Assembly (NCBI GenBank): GCA_965279405.1
Contig: OZ257157.1
Span: forward strand, 744,001 to 808,000
DNA from: CBDDIP01 sp965279405
Lineage (GTDB): Bacteria > Actinomycetota > Acidimicrobiia > Acidimicrobiales > Ilumatobacteraceae
Reading direction: 5' to 3'
DNA: 64,000 nucleotides
The notes beneath the pieces were generated by a model. That model searched no databases. It saw nothing but the letters and a program-made list of their open reading frames with translations, and had not been told where the DNA came from. The first letter of the stretch is position 1, and each line of letters begins with the position of its first letter. Position numbers and translations under genes: made by a program. Shown in pieces: positions 26,916-34,979 of this stretch.

Positions 26916-27929
26916 ATGCGCGCCGACCGACTCGTGGCCATCCTGCTGATGTTGCAGACCCGCGGGCAGGTCACGGCCGCCGAGGTGGCCGTCGAGCTGG
27001 AGGTCTCCGAGCGCACCGCACGGCGCGACCTCGACGCGCTCGGGATGGCCGGGTTGCCGATCTACTCCAAGCAGGGACGCAACGGTGGGTGGCAGCTCGC
27101 CGGCGGTGGGCGCACCGACCTCAGCGGGCTGTCCTCCGCCGAGGCCCGGGCGCTGTTCCTCGTCGCCGGGCCCGCCAGCACGGCCACACCCGACGTTCGG
27201 TCGGCCCTGCGCAAGCTGGTGCGGGCGCTGCCCGAACCGTTTCGCGATCACGCGCAAGCGGCCGCGACGGCCACCTTCGTCGACCCCACCGGATGGGATC
27301 AGCAGGAGTACGCCGCTCGAACGCCGCCGCTGTTCGACGCAGTGCAGCAGGCGGTGATCGAAGGCAAGCAGCTGCGCATGGACTACGTGGCGCGCGATCG
27401 GGTCAGCACGAGCCGGGTCGTGCACCCCCTCGGCCTCGCGGCAAAGGGCAAGACGTGGTACCTCGTTGCCGACACGGATGCCGGGATGCGCACGTTCCGC
27501 GTCGATCGGATCACCGCCGTCGCGCCGACCGGCGACCCCGTTCGCCGCCCGGCCGACTTCGATCTCGAGGCGTCGTGGCGACAGGTGATCACGGAGGTCG
27601 ACGAGCGACGCGCGCCGTTGCGCGCCCGTGCACTCGTCGACCCCGCCATGGTGTCGCTGCTGCGGTTCGTGATGGGCACCCGCATCGAGCTCGGGCCCAC
27701 CGCCGCCGACGGTCGGGTCGACGTGGTCCTGCGGTCGCGAGATGCGTGGTCGCTCGCCGGGCAGATCGCCGGCTTCGGCGGAGGGATCGAGGTGCTCGAT
27801 CCGCCGAGCGTGATCGAGCGGTTGGCGGAGCTCGGCGCGCAGCTCGTCGAGCGCTACGCGGCTACTGCGCTTCCGCTGCCTGAACCAGCTCGAACAGCTG
27901 AGCGCGGGCGCGAGACACCCGCGACCTGA
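26916..27929 (+). CDS. HTH-WYL transcriptional regulator
   Basis: 337 aa from the ATG at 26916. An N-terminal winged helix (DeoR-like; VAVELEVSERTARRDLDAL at about 22-40) is followed by a WYL domain whose core reads KGKTWYLVADTDAGMRTFRVDRI (about 185-207) and a C-terminal WCX-like segment. WYL proteins sense nucleic-acid or other ligands and regulate neighbours. Its 3' end overlaps the convergent sigma factor by 68 bp. It probably controls the divergent TIGR03086 gene and itself. Confidence 0.92.
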   Translation: MRADRLVAILLMLQTRGQVTAAEVAVELEVSERTARRDLDALGMAGLPIYSKQGRNGGWQLAGGGRTDLSGLSSAEARALFLVAGPASTATPDVRSALRKLVRALPEPFRDHAQAAATATFVDPTGWDQQEYAARTPPLFDAVQQAVIEGKQLRMDYVARDRVSTSRVVHPLGLAAKGKTWYLVADTDAGMRTFRVDRITAVAPTGDPVRRPADFDLEASWRQVITEVDERRAPLRARALVDPAMVSLLRFVMGTRIELGPTAADGRVDVVLRSRDAWSLAGQIAGFGGGIEVLDPPSVIERLAELGAQLVERYAATALPLPEPARTAERGRETPAT

Positions 27930-28398
27930 TGGTGCCCACCGGGCAGTCGAGCACCACGGCTGCCTCGTCGTAGCCGAGACCGAGCAGCTGGGTGAGCACG
28001 AACGCTTCGCGCCGATCGTCATCGAGCGCGTCGAGCAGCTCGGCGGTTCCGTCGGCCACCCCGGCGGCGTGGGAGGCCTCGGCGGCGAAGCGCAGGTTGC
28101 CGAGGCGACCGGCCAACCGACGTTGCCGCTGGCGGCGGCGCACGTGGTCGGCGCACACGCGCCGGGCGATGGACAGCAACCACACCTGCACGGGCGCCTC
28201 ACTGCGGTAGCCCGGCAGCGCCCGCAGGGCACGGAGGTAGGTCTCCTGCACGAGGTCGTCGTGCTCGCCGGCGGAGCCGAGCATCGTGCACAGCGACGAC
28301 ACGGCCGGCTGCGTCGCCCGAACCAGTTCGGCCACTGCGACGTCGTCGCCCTCCAACGCCGCTGCGAGCAGCGGGGCGAGCGGATCATGTGACGGCAC
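27862..28398 (-). CDS. ECF-type RNA polymerase sigma factor
   Basis: 178 aa from a GTG at 28398; an in-frame start at 28446 would leave almost no promoter space before the divergent gene. Region 2 has DDLVQETYLRALRALPGYR and region 4 has GYDEAAVVLDCPVGTIRSRVSRARAQL. It should direct polymerase to a small stress or envelope regulon. The divergent neighbour is a zinc-finger anti-sigma protein, its likely partner. The C-terminal coding end overlaps the WYL gene. Confidence 0.92.
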   Translation of the reverse strand: MPSHDPLAPLLAAALEGDDVAVAELVRATQPAVSSLCTMLGSAGEHDDLVQETYLRALRALPGYRSEAPVQVWLLSIARRVCADHVRRRQRQRRLAGRLGNLRFAAEASHAAGVADGTAELLDALDDDRREAFVLTQLLGLGYDEAAVVLDCPVGTIRSRVSRARAQLFELVQAAEAQ

Positions 28399-28474
28399 GG
28401 ACCCATGATGACAGGATCGAGGAGCCGCCGGCATCCCGGGAACCAATCACGGCGTCGGAGCGACTGGAACCACG

Positions 28475-29131
28475 ATGGACTGCGAACCCTGGCAGGAGGC
28501 GATCTCGGCGATGGCGGACGGCGAGCCTGCCGGCGTCGACGATCGGATGCTCGCCCGGCACCTCACTGGTTGCGCGAACTGCCGTGCGTTCCAGGCCATG
28601 GCCGAGGAGAACCGCCGCCGATCGCTGGTCCGTGCCGTGCCCGATGATGTCGCCCGCCCTGACCTCGCTCGCCGTGTCGTCAAGCGCAACGCGGTCCTCG
28701 ATCGGGCCAGTCGGTGGAGCATCGTGCGTGCGGTGCTCGCCGTCGTCGCCATCGAGATCATCGCCTTCTCGATCCAGCCGTTGGTGTTCGGCGACGAAGC
28801 CGACACGTCGGCGCACGTGGCCCGCCACCTCGGCGCCTTCAGCGTGGCGTACGGCGTGGCGATGCTCGTCGTCGTGATCCGACCCGCGCGAGCTCGGGCC
28901 GTGTTGCCGGTGGCCGCAGTGCTGGCCGGAACGCTGGCGATCACGGCGGTCATCGACGCGGTGAACGGTCGGGTGCCGCTGCTCGGTGAGGCCCAGCACG
29001 TGCCCGAGCTGCTCAGCGTCGTGCTCGTCTGGCTGCTCGCCATCCCCGGCCCGCGCCGGCTCAGGCTCCACGCTCCCGTCCATCCGCCACTGCGCTCCGT
29101 CGTCGATCCCGAAGCCCGCGACGCCGGCTGA
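28475..29131 (+). CDS. Zinc-finger (ZAS) membrane anti-sigma factor
   Basis: 218 aa. The N-terminus has a ZAS signature: an early cysteine (MDCEPW), then HLTGCANC, the HxxxCxxC motif that binds zinc and the sigma factor. Four hydrophobic segments follow (about 88-106, 122-140, 146-164, 175-193). It should hold the divergent ECF sigma at the membrane until a signal arrives. Anti-sigma genes more often sit downstream of sigma genes in one operon; the divergent layout is less common. Confidence 0.88.
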   Translation: MDCEPWQEAISAMADGEPAGVDDRMLARHLTGCANCRAFQAMAEENRRRSLVRAVPDDVARPDLARRVVKRNAVLDRASRWSIVRAVLAVVAIEIIAFSIQPLVFGDEADTSAHVARHLGAFSVAYGVAMLVVVIRPARARAVLPVAAVLAGTLAITAVIDAVNGRVPLLGEAQHVPELLSVVLVWLLAIPGPRRLRLHAPVHPPLRSVVDPEARDAG

Positions 29132-29507
29132 CCGTCCAGCGCAGCGAGCACCGAGAGCCCGCGTCGAGCACTGGAGCTCGGGTGAACGAGCGCAGCGAGC
29201 GAACACGGCAGGCGAGCGCAGCGAGCACCGAGGTGAGCGATGTGCGACCATGCGGCGCACACCTCTCACCGCCCGAGTTGCGTTGCCGACTCCGGTGAGC
29301 GATGTGCGGCCGTGCGGCGCACACCTCTCATCGCCCTGCCCGGCGAGATGAGGAACAGGCGGCCATCGACCGCTCACACCTCATCGACTCGTCCGTCGGC
29401 ACGGCCCGAAACGCGTGCACTGGAGTTCGGGGGAGCGAGCGCAGCGGAGCACCGAGATGACGACCGTTGGGGAACCGAGCGGGGCGCTGGGGACGTCTGA
29501 CTCGGCC
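29132..29507. repeat. Intergenic region carrying repeated and palindromic elements
   Basis: No gene is supported here. GCGCAGCGAGCACCGAG occurs at 29139-29155 and 29216-29232, with a near copy at 29439-29456 and a partial one at 29190. GCACTGGAGCTCGGG (29168-29182) recurs as GCACTGGAGTTCGGG (29417-29431). A palindromic element of about 38 bp, opening GGTGAGCGATGTGCG and closing CGCACACCTCTCA, occurs at 29232-29270 and 29294-29331; its ends are complementary (12 of 14). These look like degenerate dispersed intergenic repeats. Confidence 0.75.
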
Positions 29508-30023
29508 ATGCGTGCACGATCGCTCCTTGCTGTCCTGACCCTTCCCCTCCTCGCGTTGGCCGCGTGCGGCGACGACGACACGTCGTCGGGCGCGTCGACC
29601 CCGGTCACCGCCGATCCGGCGCGAGTGGTGCTCGTCTACGCCTCGACCGGCGGCTGCGACCAGATGGGCCCGAACTGCCCGACCTACACCGTGCATGCGG
29701 ATGGCAGCGTCGAGGTGATCCGAACCGGCCATCCCGAGCTGGACGGCGTGACCGGCACCGTTCCCGCCGGCCTCGTCAGCGCCTGGCTCGACGCGATCAA
29801 GGACGTCGACCTCGAGGCGCTGCGGTCGCGGCTGCAGCCCGGCTCGTGCCAGGCCTGCCTCGACGGGGTCGACACGACGGTCACCGTGTCCGGCGTCAGC
29901 GGCGACGGCGTCTTCGACAGCACGGCGGTCGCCTTCGACGAGACCGAGCCCTTCTTCCACGCGCTCGGCGTACTGATGACCGATGTGCAGTCGGCGGTCC
30001 AGCTCCCCCTCGCCACGCGCTGA
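29508..30023 (+). CDS. Secreted lipoprotein, unknown function
   Basis: 171 aa from the ATG at 29508. Lipobox LAAC with the lipidated Cys20 follows a hydrophobic signal, then a DDDTSSGAS linker. The mature part holds cysteines in GGCDQMGPNC and GSCQACLDG, likely disulfides. No domain is recognised. The next gene begins 28 bp downstream. Confidence 0.8.
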   Translation: MRARSLLAVLTLPLLALAACGDDDTSSGASTPVTADPARVVLVYASTGGCDQMGPNCPTYTVHADGSVEVIRTGHPELDGVTGTVPAGLVSAWLDAIKDVDLEALRSRLQPGSCQACLDGVDTTVTVSGVSGDGVFDSTAVAFDETEPFFHALGVLMTDVQSAVQLPLATR

Positions 30024-30050
30024 CGATCGGCTCGATAGCCTCGGAGCCTC

Positions 30051-30656
30051 ATGAGCCAGCTGAAGACACGACTGCAGGCGCTCTCCCTGCTCGACCGGGC
30101 CATTGCGGCCTTCACCGACCCCGAGATCGAAGCGCTGGTGGCCTCGTTGCCCGACGACCACCGCGACGCCCTCGACAAGCTGGCGGGTGCCCGCGAAGGC
30201 GGATTCGACGACCCTGCGGCGCGCACGCTGGCCGTCCGTGCCGCCGCGGCCCGTGGCCGGATGAACGGCGCGCTGGAGCAGATCTCCACCGTCCTCACCG
30301 ACCCGTGCCTGGCCGATTGCATCACCGCGCTCGGCGATCACTCGGAGAACCCGACCGAAGAGCAGCTGCTCGAGGTCACGCCTGCGCTCATCGAGACGCA
30401 CGGCCTTCCGGCCGTCCGGTTGATGCTGGCTGCGTCGATCGCCGGCGAAGCGGCGGCGTCGGAGATGCTCACCCGCGTCCTCAAGCACGACGAGACGTTG
30501 GCGCTGCCGCCGGTGGAACCGCAGCCGGTCGAGGTGCTCCCGGCACCGCAGGCCGACGACGACGTGAAGGCCAAGCGCCGCGCCCTCAAGGAGCACAAGC
30601 AGGCGGAAGCCGCCAAGCGTCGAGGGCAGATCGCCCGCGCCCGAAACCGCGTCTGA
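30051..30656 (+). CDS. Hypothetical helical protein
   Basis: 201 aa, no signal or membrane segment. Residues 1-150 form predicted helices with one CLADC cysteine pair. A proline-rich linker (PPVEPQPVEVLPAPQ) leads to a strongly basic helical tail (KRRALKEHKQAEAAKRRGQ). The tail could bind nucleic acid or ribosome, but this is a guess. No family recognised. Confidence 0.7.
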   Translation: MSQLKTRLQALSLLDRAIAAFTDPEIEALVASLPDDHRDALDKLAGAREGGFDDPAARTLAVRAAAARGRMNGALEQISTVLTDPCLADCITALGDHSENPTEEQLLEVTPALIETHGLPAVRLMLAASIAGEAAASEMLTRVLKHDETLALPPVEPQPVEVLPAPQADDDVKAKRRALKEHKQAEAAKRRGQIARARNRV

Positions 30657-30676
30657 CCCGACCGACGCCAAGCCGC

Positions 30677-30771
30677 TCCGAGTACTGAACGCGCGGTCAC
30701 CGCGCGCCCGATACTCGGACCAAACCCGACCGAGTACTCAACGCGCGCTCACCGCGCGCCCGATACTCGGA
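30677..30771. repeat. Tandem pair of palindromic hairpins in a convergent gap
   Basis: Two copies of a hairpin of about 42 bp, spaced 52 bp start to start. Each opens with CCGAGTACT and closes with ATACTCGG, with an inner GCGCG-rich stem around TCACC. Copy 1 is at 30677-30719, copy 2 at 30730-30771. Between the convergent hypothetical and ogt genes they could end transcription from both sides, though neither has a T-run. Confidence 0.75.
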
Positions 30772-30794
30772 CGAAGCCGACCGGGTACGAGGGG

Positions 30795-31334
30795 TCAGCG
30801 GTGGGTGAACTCGTGGGTCAGCAGCCAGGCCTTGTTCTCCAGGCCGCCGGCGAAGCCGGTGAGCTTGCCGTTGGAACCGATGACGCGATGGCAGGGCACG
30901 ATGATCGGGATCGGGTTCCGACCGTTGGCCGCGCCGACCGCACGCGCCTTGTTCGGGTCGCCGAGCCGGCGGGCCTGCTCGCCGTAGGTGATCGTCTCGC
31001 CGAACGGGATCTCGCGTAGCACCTGCCAGACGGTCTGCTGGAACGGGCTGCCCACGGGGTCGAGCTGGACGTCGAACTCCTGACGACGCCCGTCGAAGTA
31101 CTCGGTCAGCTGTGCCTCGGCGACGTCGAGGAACGGCGAGGTCGCGTTCGGGTCGACCGTGCCGCCGAGCAGCGAGGGATCGGCGAGCTCGCCGTGCCAC
31201 AGCACGGCCCGCAGCCCGCGCCGGCTGGCGTACAGCGACAGCTCGCCGACAGGGGTGTCGATCACACGGATCGCGAGTTCGGTCTGAGCATCTTCGTTCA
31301 TGGTCTCCACTTCCAGGGTCGTTCGATCGTTCAT
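30795..31334 (-). CDS. ogt: Methylated-DNA-protein-cysteine S-methyltransferase
   Basis: 179 aa from the ATG at 31334, which overlaps the stop of the Ada-AlkA gene (ATGA). The active-site PCHRV is in PIIVPCHRVIGSNGKLTGFAGGL, and the helix-turn-helix segment with QARRLGDPNKARAVGAANG precedes it. It repairs O6-methylguanine and O4-methylthymine by irreversible transfer to the cysteine. It supplies the methyltransferase domain missing from the upstream Ada-type protein. Confidence 0.95.
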   Translation of the reverse strand: MNDRTTLEVETMNEDAQTELAIRVIDTPVGELSLYASRRGLRAVLWHGELADPSLLGGTVDPNATSPFLDVAEAQLTEYFDGRRQEFDVQLDPVGSPFQQTVWQVLREIPFGETITYGEQARRLGDPNKARAVGAANGRNPIPIIVPCHRVIGSNGKLTGFAGGLENKAWLLTHEFTHR

Positions 31335-32782
31335 TGCGAGAGCACCGCCCACAGGTGGTGCAGCGCGTACGAGCGCCACGGGCCCCACCGCGCCGACAGG
31401 GCCGCCGCCGACTTCGGCCCGCCGTCGACGCCCAGCAGCTGGAGCGCGTTGCGGACGCCGATGTCGGTGGGCAGGAACACGTCAGGATCGCCCAGCGCGC
31501 GCATCGCCACGTACCCGGCGGTCCAGGCGCCGATCCCCGGCAGCGCGACGAGCGCCGCGGCGGTTCGCTCGCGATCGCTGCCCGGGTCGATGACGATCTC
31601 ACCGTTGGCCAGCGCGGCGTTGGCGTTGATCAGCGCGACGCCGCGCGCTCGAGGCATGGCGAAGTCCTCCGGACGCATCGCGGCGATCGCCGAGGTCGAC
31701 GGGAACAGGTGGGTGACGCCCTCGATCGGCGTCCGCAACGGTTCGCCGGCCGCGCCGACGATCCGTGTGGCCAGCGTCCGCGCCCCGCGCACGGAGACCT
31801 GTTGGCCGAGCACCGCACGGGTGATCAGCTCCCCTCCGTCGGGATGACCGGGGCTGCGCAACCCAGGGCGCTTGGCCACGAGCGGAGCGAGCACGGGATC
31901 CGCGGCGAGGTGCTCGTCGATCCGCAGCGGGTCGGTGTCGAGGTCGAGCAACCGACGACAGCGCTGCACCGCGGCCTGCGCGTCGGCGAGCTCGTCGAGG
32001 TGCAACGTGCACAGCACGGCGCCGTCGCCGGGCGTGAGGCCGACCACTCCCGCACCGTGGTTCAGGCGCAGCGACCGGCGATAGGTGATGCCGTCCCACG
32101 TCTCGACGCCGGGCACCGCACGCGTGCCGAGGAACTCGAGGATGGCCGCAGCATCGAACGGCGGCCGGTAGGCGAGCCGGACGACGAGCGGGCCGGTGAC
32201 GACCGGCTTGGCGCCGGTGCCCCGCCGCGAGCTGCGCAGCTCCGTCGGCGACGAGGCGAAGACCTCGCGGATCGTGTCGTTGAACTGCCGCACGCTGGCG
32301 AACCCGGCGGCGAAGGCGACGTCGGTGATCGGCATCGCGGTGGTCTCGATCAGCACTCGGGCGGTCTGCGCCCGTTGCGCACGAGCGAGCGCAAGCGGGC
32401 CGGCGCCGACCTCTCCCGTCAACAGTCGGTGCACCTGGCGATCGCTGTAGCCCAGGCGGTTCGCCAGACCGGCGACGCCTTCGCGGTCGACCAGCCCGTC
32501 GGCGATCAACCGCATCGCCCGCCCGACGACGTCGGCACGCACGTTCCACTCCGGCGAACCGGGCGAGGCATCCGGCCGGCACCGCTTGCAGGCGCGGTAC
32601 CCGTGCTGCTGCGCAGCGGCCGCGGTGAGGAAGAACTCGACGTTGGTCCGCTTCGGCGTGATGGCCGGACAGCTCGGACGGCAGTAGATGCCGGTGGTGC
32701 GGACTGCCGTCACGAAGCAACCGTCGAAGCGGCTGTCCCGGCTCTCGGCCGCTCGGTAGCACTGGTCGTCGTCGAGCATCAC
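31331..32782 (-). CDS. Ada-AlkA fusion: methyl-sensing regulator joined to 3-methyladenine DNA glycosylase
   Basis: 483 aa. Residues 1-75 are the Ada zinc domain with YCRPSC and ACKRC cysteines, which accepts methyl from phosphotriesters. Residues about 85-185 are an AraC-type HTH. The rest is AlkA: N-domain, then the helix-hairpin-helix LPGIGAWTAGYVAMRA and catalytic aspartate in FLPTDIGV. It therefore combines sensing, gene activation and removal of alkylated bases. It is the first gene of a two-gene alkylation-damage operon with ogt. The start may be the second Met (32779). Confidence 0.95.
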   Translation of the reverse strand: MMLDDDQCYRAAESRDSRFDGCFVTAVRTTGIYCRPSCPAITPKRTNVEFFLTAAAAQQHGYRACKRCRPDASPGSPEWNVRADVVGRAMRLIADGLVDREGVAGLANRLGYSDRQVHRLLTGEVGAGPLALARAQRAQTARVLIETTAMPITDVAFAAGFASVRQFNDTIREVFASSPTELRSSRRGTGAKPVVTGPLVVRLAYRPPFDAAAILEFLGTRAVPGVETWDGITYRRSLRLNHGAGVVGLTPGDGAVLCTLHLDELADAQAAVQRCRRLLDLDTDPLRIDEHLAADPVLAPLVAKRPGLRSPGHPDGGELITRAVLGQQVSVRGARTLATRIVGAAGEPLRTPIEGVTHLFPSTSAIAAMRPEDFAMPRARGVALINANAALANGEIVIDPGSDRERTAAALVALPGIGAWTAGYVAMRALGDPDVFLPTDIGVRNALQLLGVDGGPKSAAALSARWGPWRSYALHHLWAVLSQ

Positions 32783-32837
32783 GGCACCAGCATGCCCGGT
32801 CGGCGAGCAGACGACTGGCGGGTTTCGGACGGAGCCG

Positions 32838-34073
32838 TCAGGTGGTGGCGCAGGCCCCGACGGGCACGTCTGCCGCAGCAGGCGCCCGCTGCAAGGTCGG
32901 ACGCAGCACTCGCCAGAGCACCCAGAGCGCCAGGACCGCGCTCAGGCCGCCGGCGAAGAACCCGCCGCGCCGCGAGGTGAGCTGCGCGACGCCACCGAAC
33001 GCGATCCCGCCCGCCGCAGTACCGACCTCGAAGAACATCGTGAACGTGGCGATGACGCGCACGCGCTCGCGCTCCGGAACGCCGTTGACGGTCATGGCCA
33101 TCAGCGACGGGTAGAGGAACGACATCCCGATGGCCAGGAAGACGACACCGCTGAAGACCCCGACGGTCGTCGGCGAGGCGGCGAAGACGAACAGGGCCGC
33201 CGCCACGTTGCAGATCGCGAAGGCCGTGGCGCGCACGAGGCCGATCCGTTCCGGAACCTTCGCCGCAGCGATGCGGATGACGAGGCAGGCGATGCTGTAG
33301 GTCGTGAACACCCACTGCGAACCGCTGAGGCCGATGTCTCGCGCGTACAACGGCATGAACGCGTTGAACGTGGCGAAGCCGGCCATGACCGCGGCGAGCA
33401 CCGCGCCGGTGCGGAACGCGCCTGGGTGGAAGTGCGGACGACGGATGGGAACGCCGGACGCGTCGAGGCTGGGCTCGTCGTCGTCGACGTGCATGCCGAG
33501 CGGGGCGAAGCGGGTGAGCACGCACGCCAACGCGGTGAACGACGCTGCGATCAGCAGGCCGGCGGCGAAGTGGCTGGTGCCGTCACCGACGACGGTCTCA
33601 CCGATGATCGGGCCGACGCCGAGACCGCCGAAGATGGCGACGCTGAAGTAGCTGGCGGCTTCGGCGCGACGGTGCGGTGGGGCGAACCCGTTGATCATCG
33701 TCGCGCCGCCGACGAACATCGCCGCCTCGCCGACGCCCTGCAGCGCTCGCAGCGGCAGGATGCCCCAGCGGTTCATCACGAGCGCCATCGAGCCGGCGGC
33801 GACCGCCGCCAGGCCCGACCCGCAAGTCATCATCATCCGCAGACCGTGTCGATCACCGAACTTGCCCAGTGCCGGGCGGGCCACGATCGCCGCGATGCTG
33901 AACGCGGCCAGGTTGAGCCCGACGTCGAAGTTGCCGCCGCCGAGCCGGTCGTGGATCAGCCTCGGCATCGTCGGCACGAGCACACCGACGTAGAGGAAGA
34001 AGACGAACGTCGTGGCGGTGACGATGACGAACGGCTTGGTGATCAGCCGTTCTTCGCCGTCCTGCTCAGCCAC
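32838..34073 (-). CDS. Major facilitator superfamily transporter
   Basis: 411 aa with about 12 hydrophobic segments. The MFS loop motif is seen in GKFGDRHGLR (about residues 70-79). A hydrophilic central loop around residues 190-210 (MHVDDDEPSLDASG) splits the two six-helix halves. The substrate is unknown; such proteins often export drugs or metabolites. It is the last gene of the minus-strand cluster that begins with the ATP-grasp genes, 33 bp after the transglutaminase-like gene. Confidence 0.9.
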   Translation of the reverse strand: MAEQDGEERLITKPFVIVTATTFVFFLYVGVLVPTMPRLIHDRLGGGNFDVGLNLAAFSIAAIVARPALGKFGDRHGLRMMMTCGSGLAAVAAGSMALVMNRWGILPLRALQGVGEAAMFVGGATMINGFAPPHRRAEAASYFSVAIFGGLGVGPIIGETVVGDGTSHFAAGLLIAASFTALACVLTRFAPLGMHVDDDEPSLDASGVPIRRPHFHPGAFRTGAVLAAVMAGFATFNAFMPLYARDIGLSGSQWVFTTYSIACLVIRIAAAKVPERIGLVRATAFAICNVAAALFVFAASPTTVGVFSGVVFLAIGMSFLYPSLMAMTVNGVPERERVRVIATFTMFFEVGTAAGGIAFGGVAQLTSRRGGFFAGGLSAVLALWVLWRVLRPTLQRAPAAADVPVGACATT

Positions 34074-34106
34074 GTCGCAAGTCTGGCCGACGACCTCGGC
34101 GATCCC

Positions 34107-34979
34107 TCAACCGATGCGTGTGACATCCACGGACACGTCCAGCGTCTGCTCGGTGGACGGCCCGATGACGACGCCGCGCACCGGCGCGACGTCGCGGTAG
34201 TCGCGGCCCCAACCGACGGTGACGTGCCGGCGCGGCGGCAGCTGGTCGTTCGTCGGATCGAGGTCGAGCCAGCCGATCTGCGGCACCCACACGGAGCACC
34301 ACGCGTGGGAGGCATCGGCACCCACGAGCTTCGGCTGTCCGGGCGGCGGCGACGTCTCGATGTACCCGCTGACGTACCGAGCGGCCAACCCTTTCGACCG
34401 CAACGCGGCGACGGCGACGTGGGCGAAGTCCTGGCACACCCCACGGCGAGCAGCGAGCACGTCGGCGATCGGTGTGGCGATGTCGGTGAACCCGGGGTCG
34501 AAGGTGAACTGCTCGTAGATCGTCGTGCACAGCTCGCGAACCGCGTCGACGATGGGACGGTCGAGGTGGATGCCGCCGGTGATCGAATCGAGGGCCGGAA
34601 CCGCCGGCGCCATCACCGAGGGCGCTGCGAACGGACCGACGTCGAGCGCCAACGCGCCTCGTGCTCGGGCCACGGCGTCGATGACGACACCGCACGCGGG
34701 TCCGGCGGGCAGGTCGCTCGGCGGGGTGATCTCCACCTCGCTCTCGGCGACGACGTCGAGCGTCGCGTGCGGCTCGTGCACGGCGAAGTGCACCACGCGG
34801 TTGCCGAACGCGTCGAGCGTCTCCTCGAACTCGTCGGGGGCAGGCGTGACGACGACCTCGGCCGAGATGACGCGCTGCGCCGGTGTGCTGCGCGGCAGGA
34901 GGTGAGCGACGGTGAAGCCGTCGGCCATGGGAACGCCGTACGTGTACGTCGTGCGGTGGATCGTGCGGTAGACGGTCAC
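34107..34979 (-). CDS. Transglutaminase-like cysteine protease/peptidase family protein
   Basis: 290 aa. An N-terminal beta domain (HRTTYTYGVPM at the start, the Bact_transglu_N type) precedes the catalytic core. The nucleophile cysteine is in AARRGVCQDFAHV, the histidine in DASHAWCSVWVP and the aspartate in WLDLDPTNDQ, a complete Cys-His-Asp triad. It overlaps the ATP-grasp/alpha-E gene by 4 bp. This family is regularly linked to circularly permuted ATP-grasp and alpha-E genes, where it is predicted to process or transfer peptide products. Confidence 0.93.
   Translation of the reverse strand: MTVYRTIHRTTYTYGVPMADGFTVAHLLPRSTPAQRVISAEVVVTPAPDEFEETLDAFGNRVVHFAVHEPHATLDVVAESEVEITPPSDLPAGPACGVVIDAVARARGALALDVGPFAAPSVMAPAVPALDSITGGIHLDRPIVDAVRELCTTIYEQFTFDPGFTDIATPIADVLAARRGVCQDFAHVAVAALRSKGLAARYVSGYIETSPPPGQPKLVGADASHAWCSVWVPQIGWLDLDPTNDQLPPRRHVTVGWGRDYRDVAPVRGVVIGPSTEQTLDVSVDVTRIG

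Noticed and set aside
28399..28474. Longer sigma factor from the start at 28446
   Set aside because: It would add 16 residues without family similarity and leave only 28 bp for two divergent promoters.
29139..29456. Possible CRISPR array in the repeat-rich gap
   Set aside because: Repeats are of mixed type and irregular spacing, no uniform spacers, and no cas genes are in the window.
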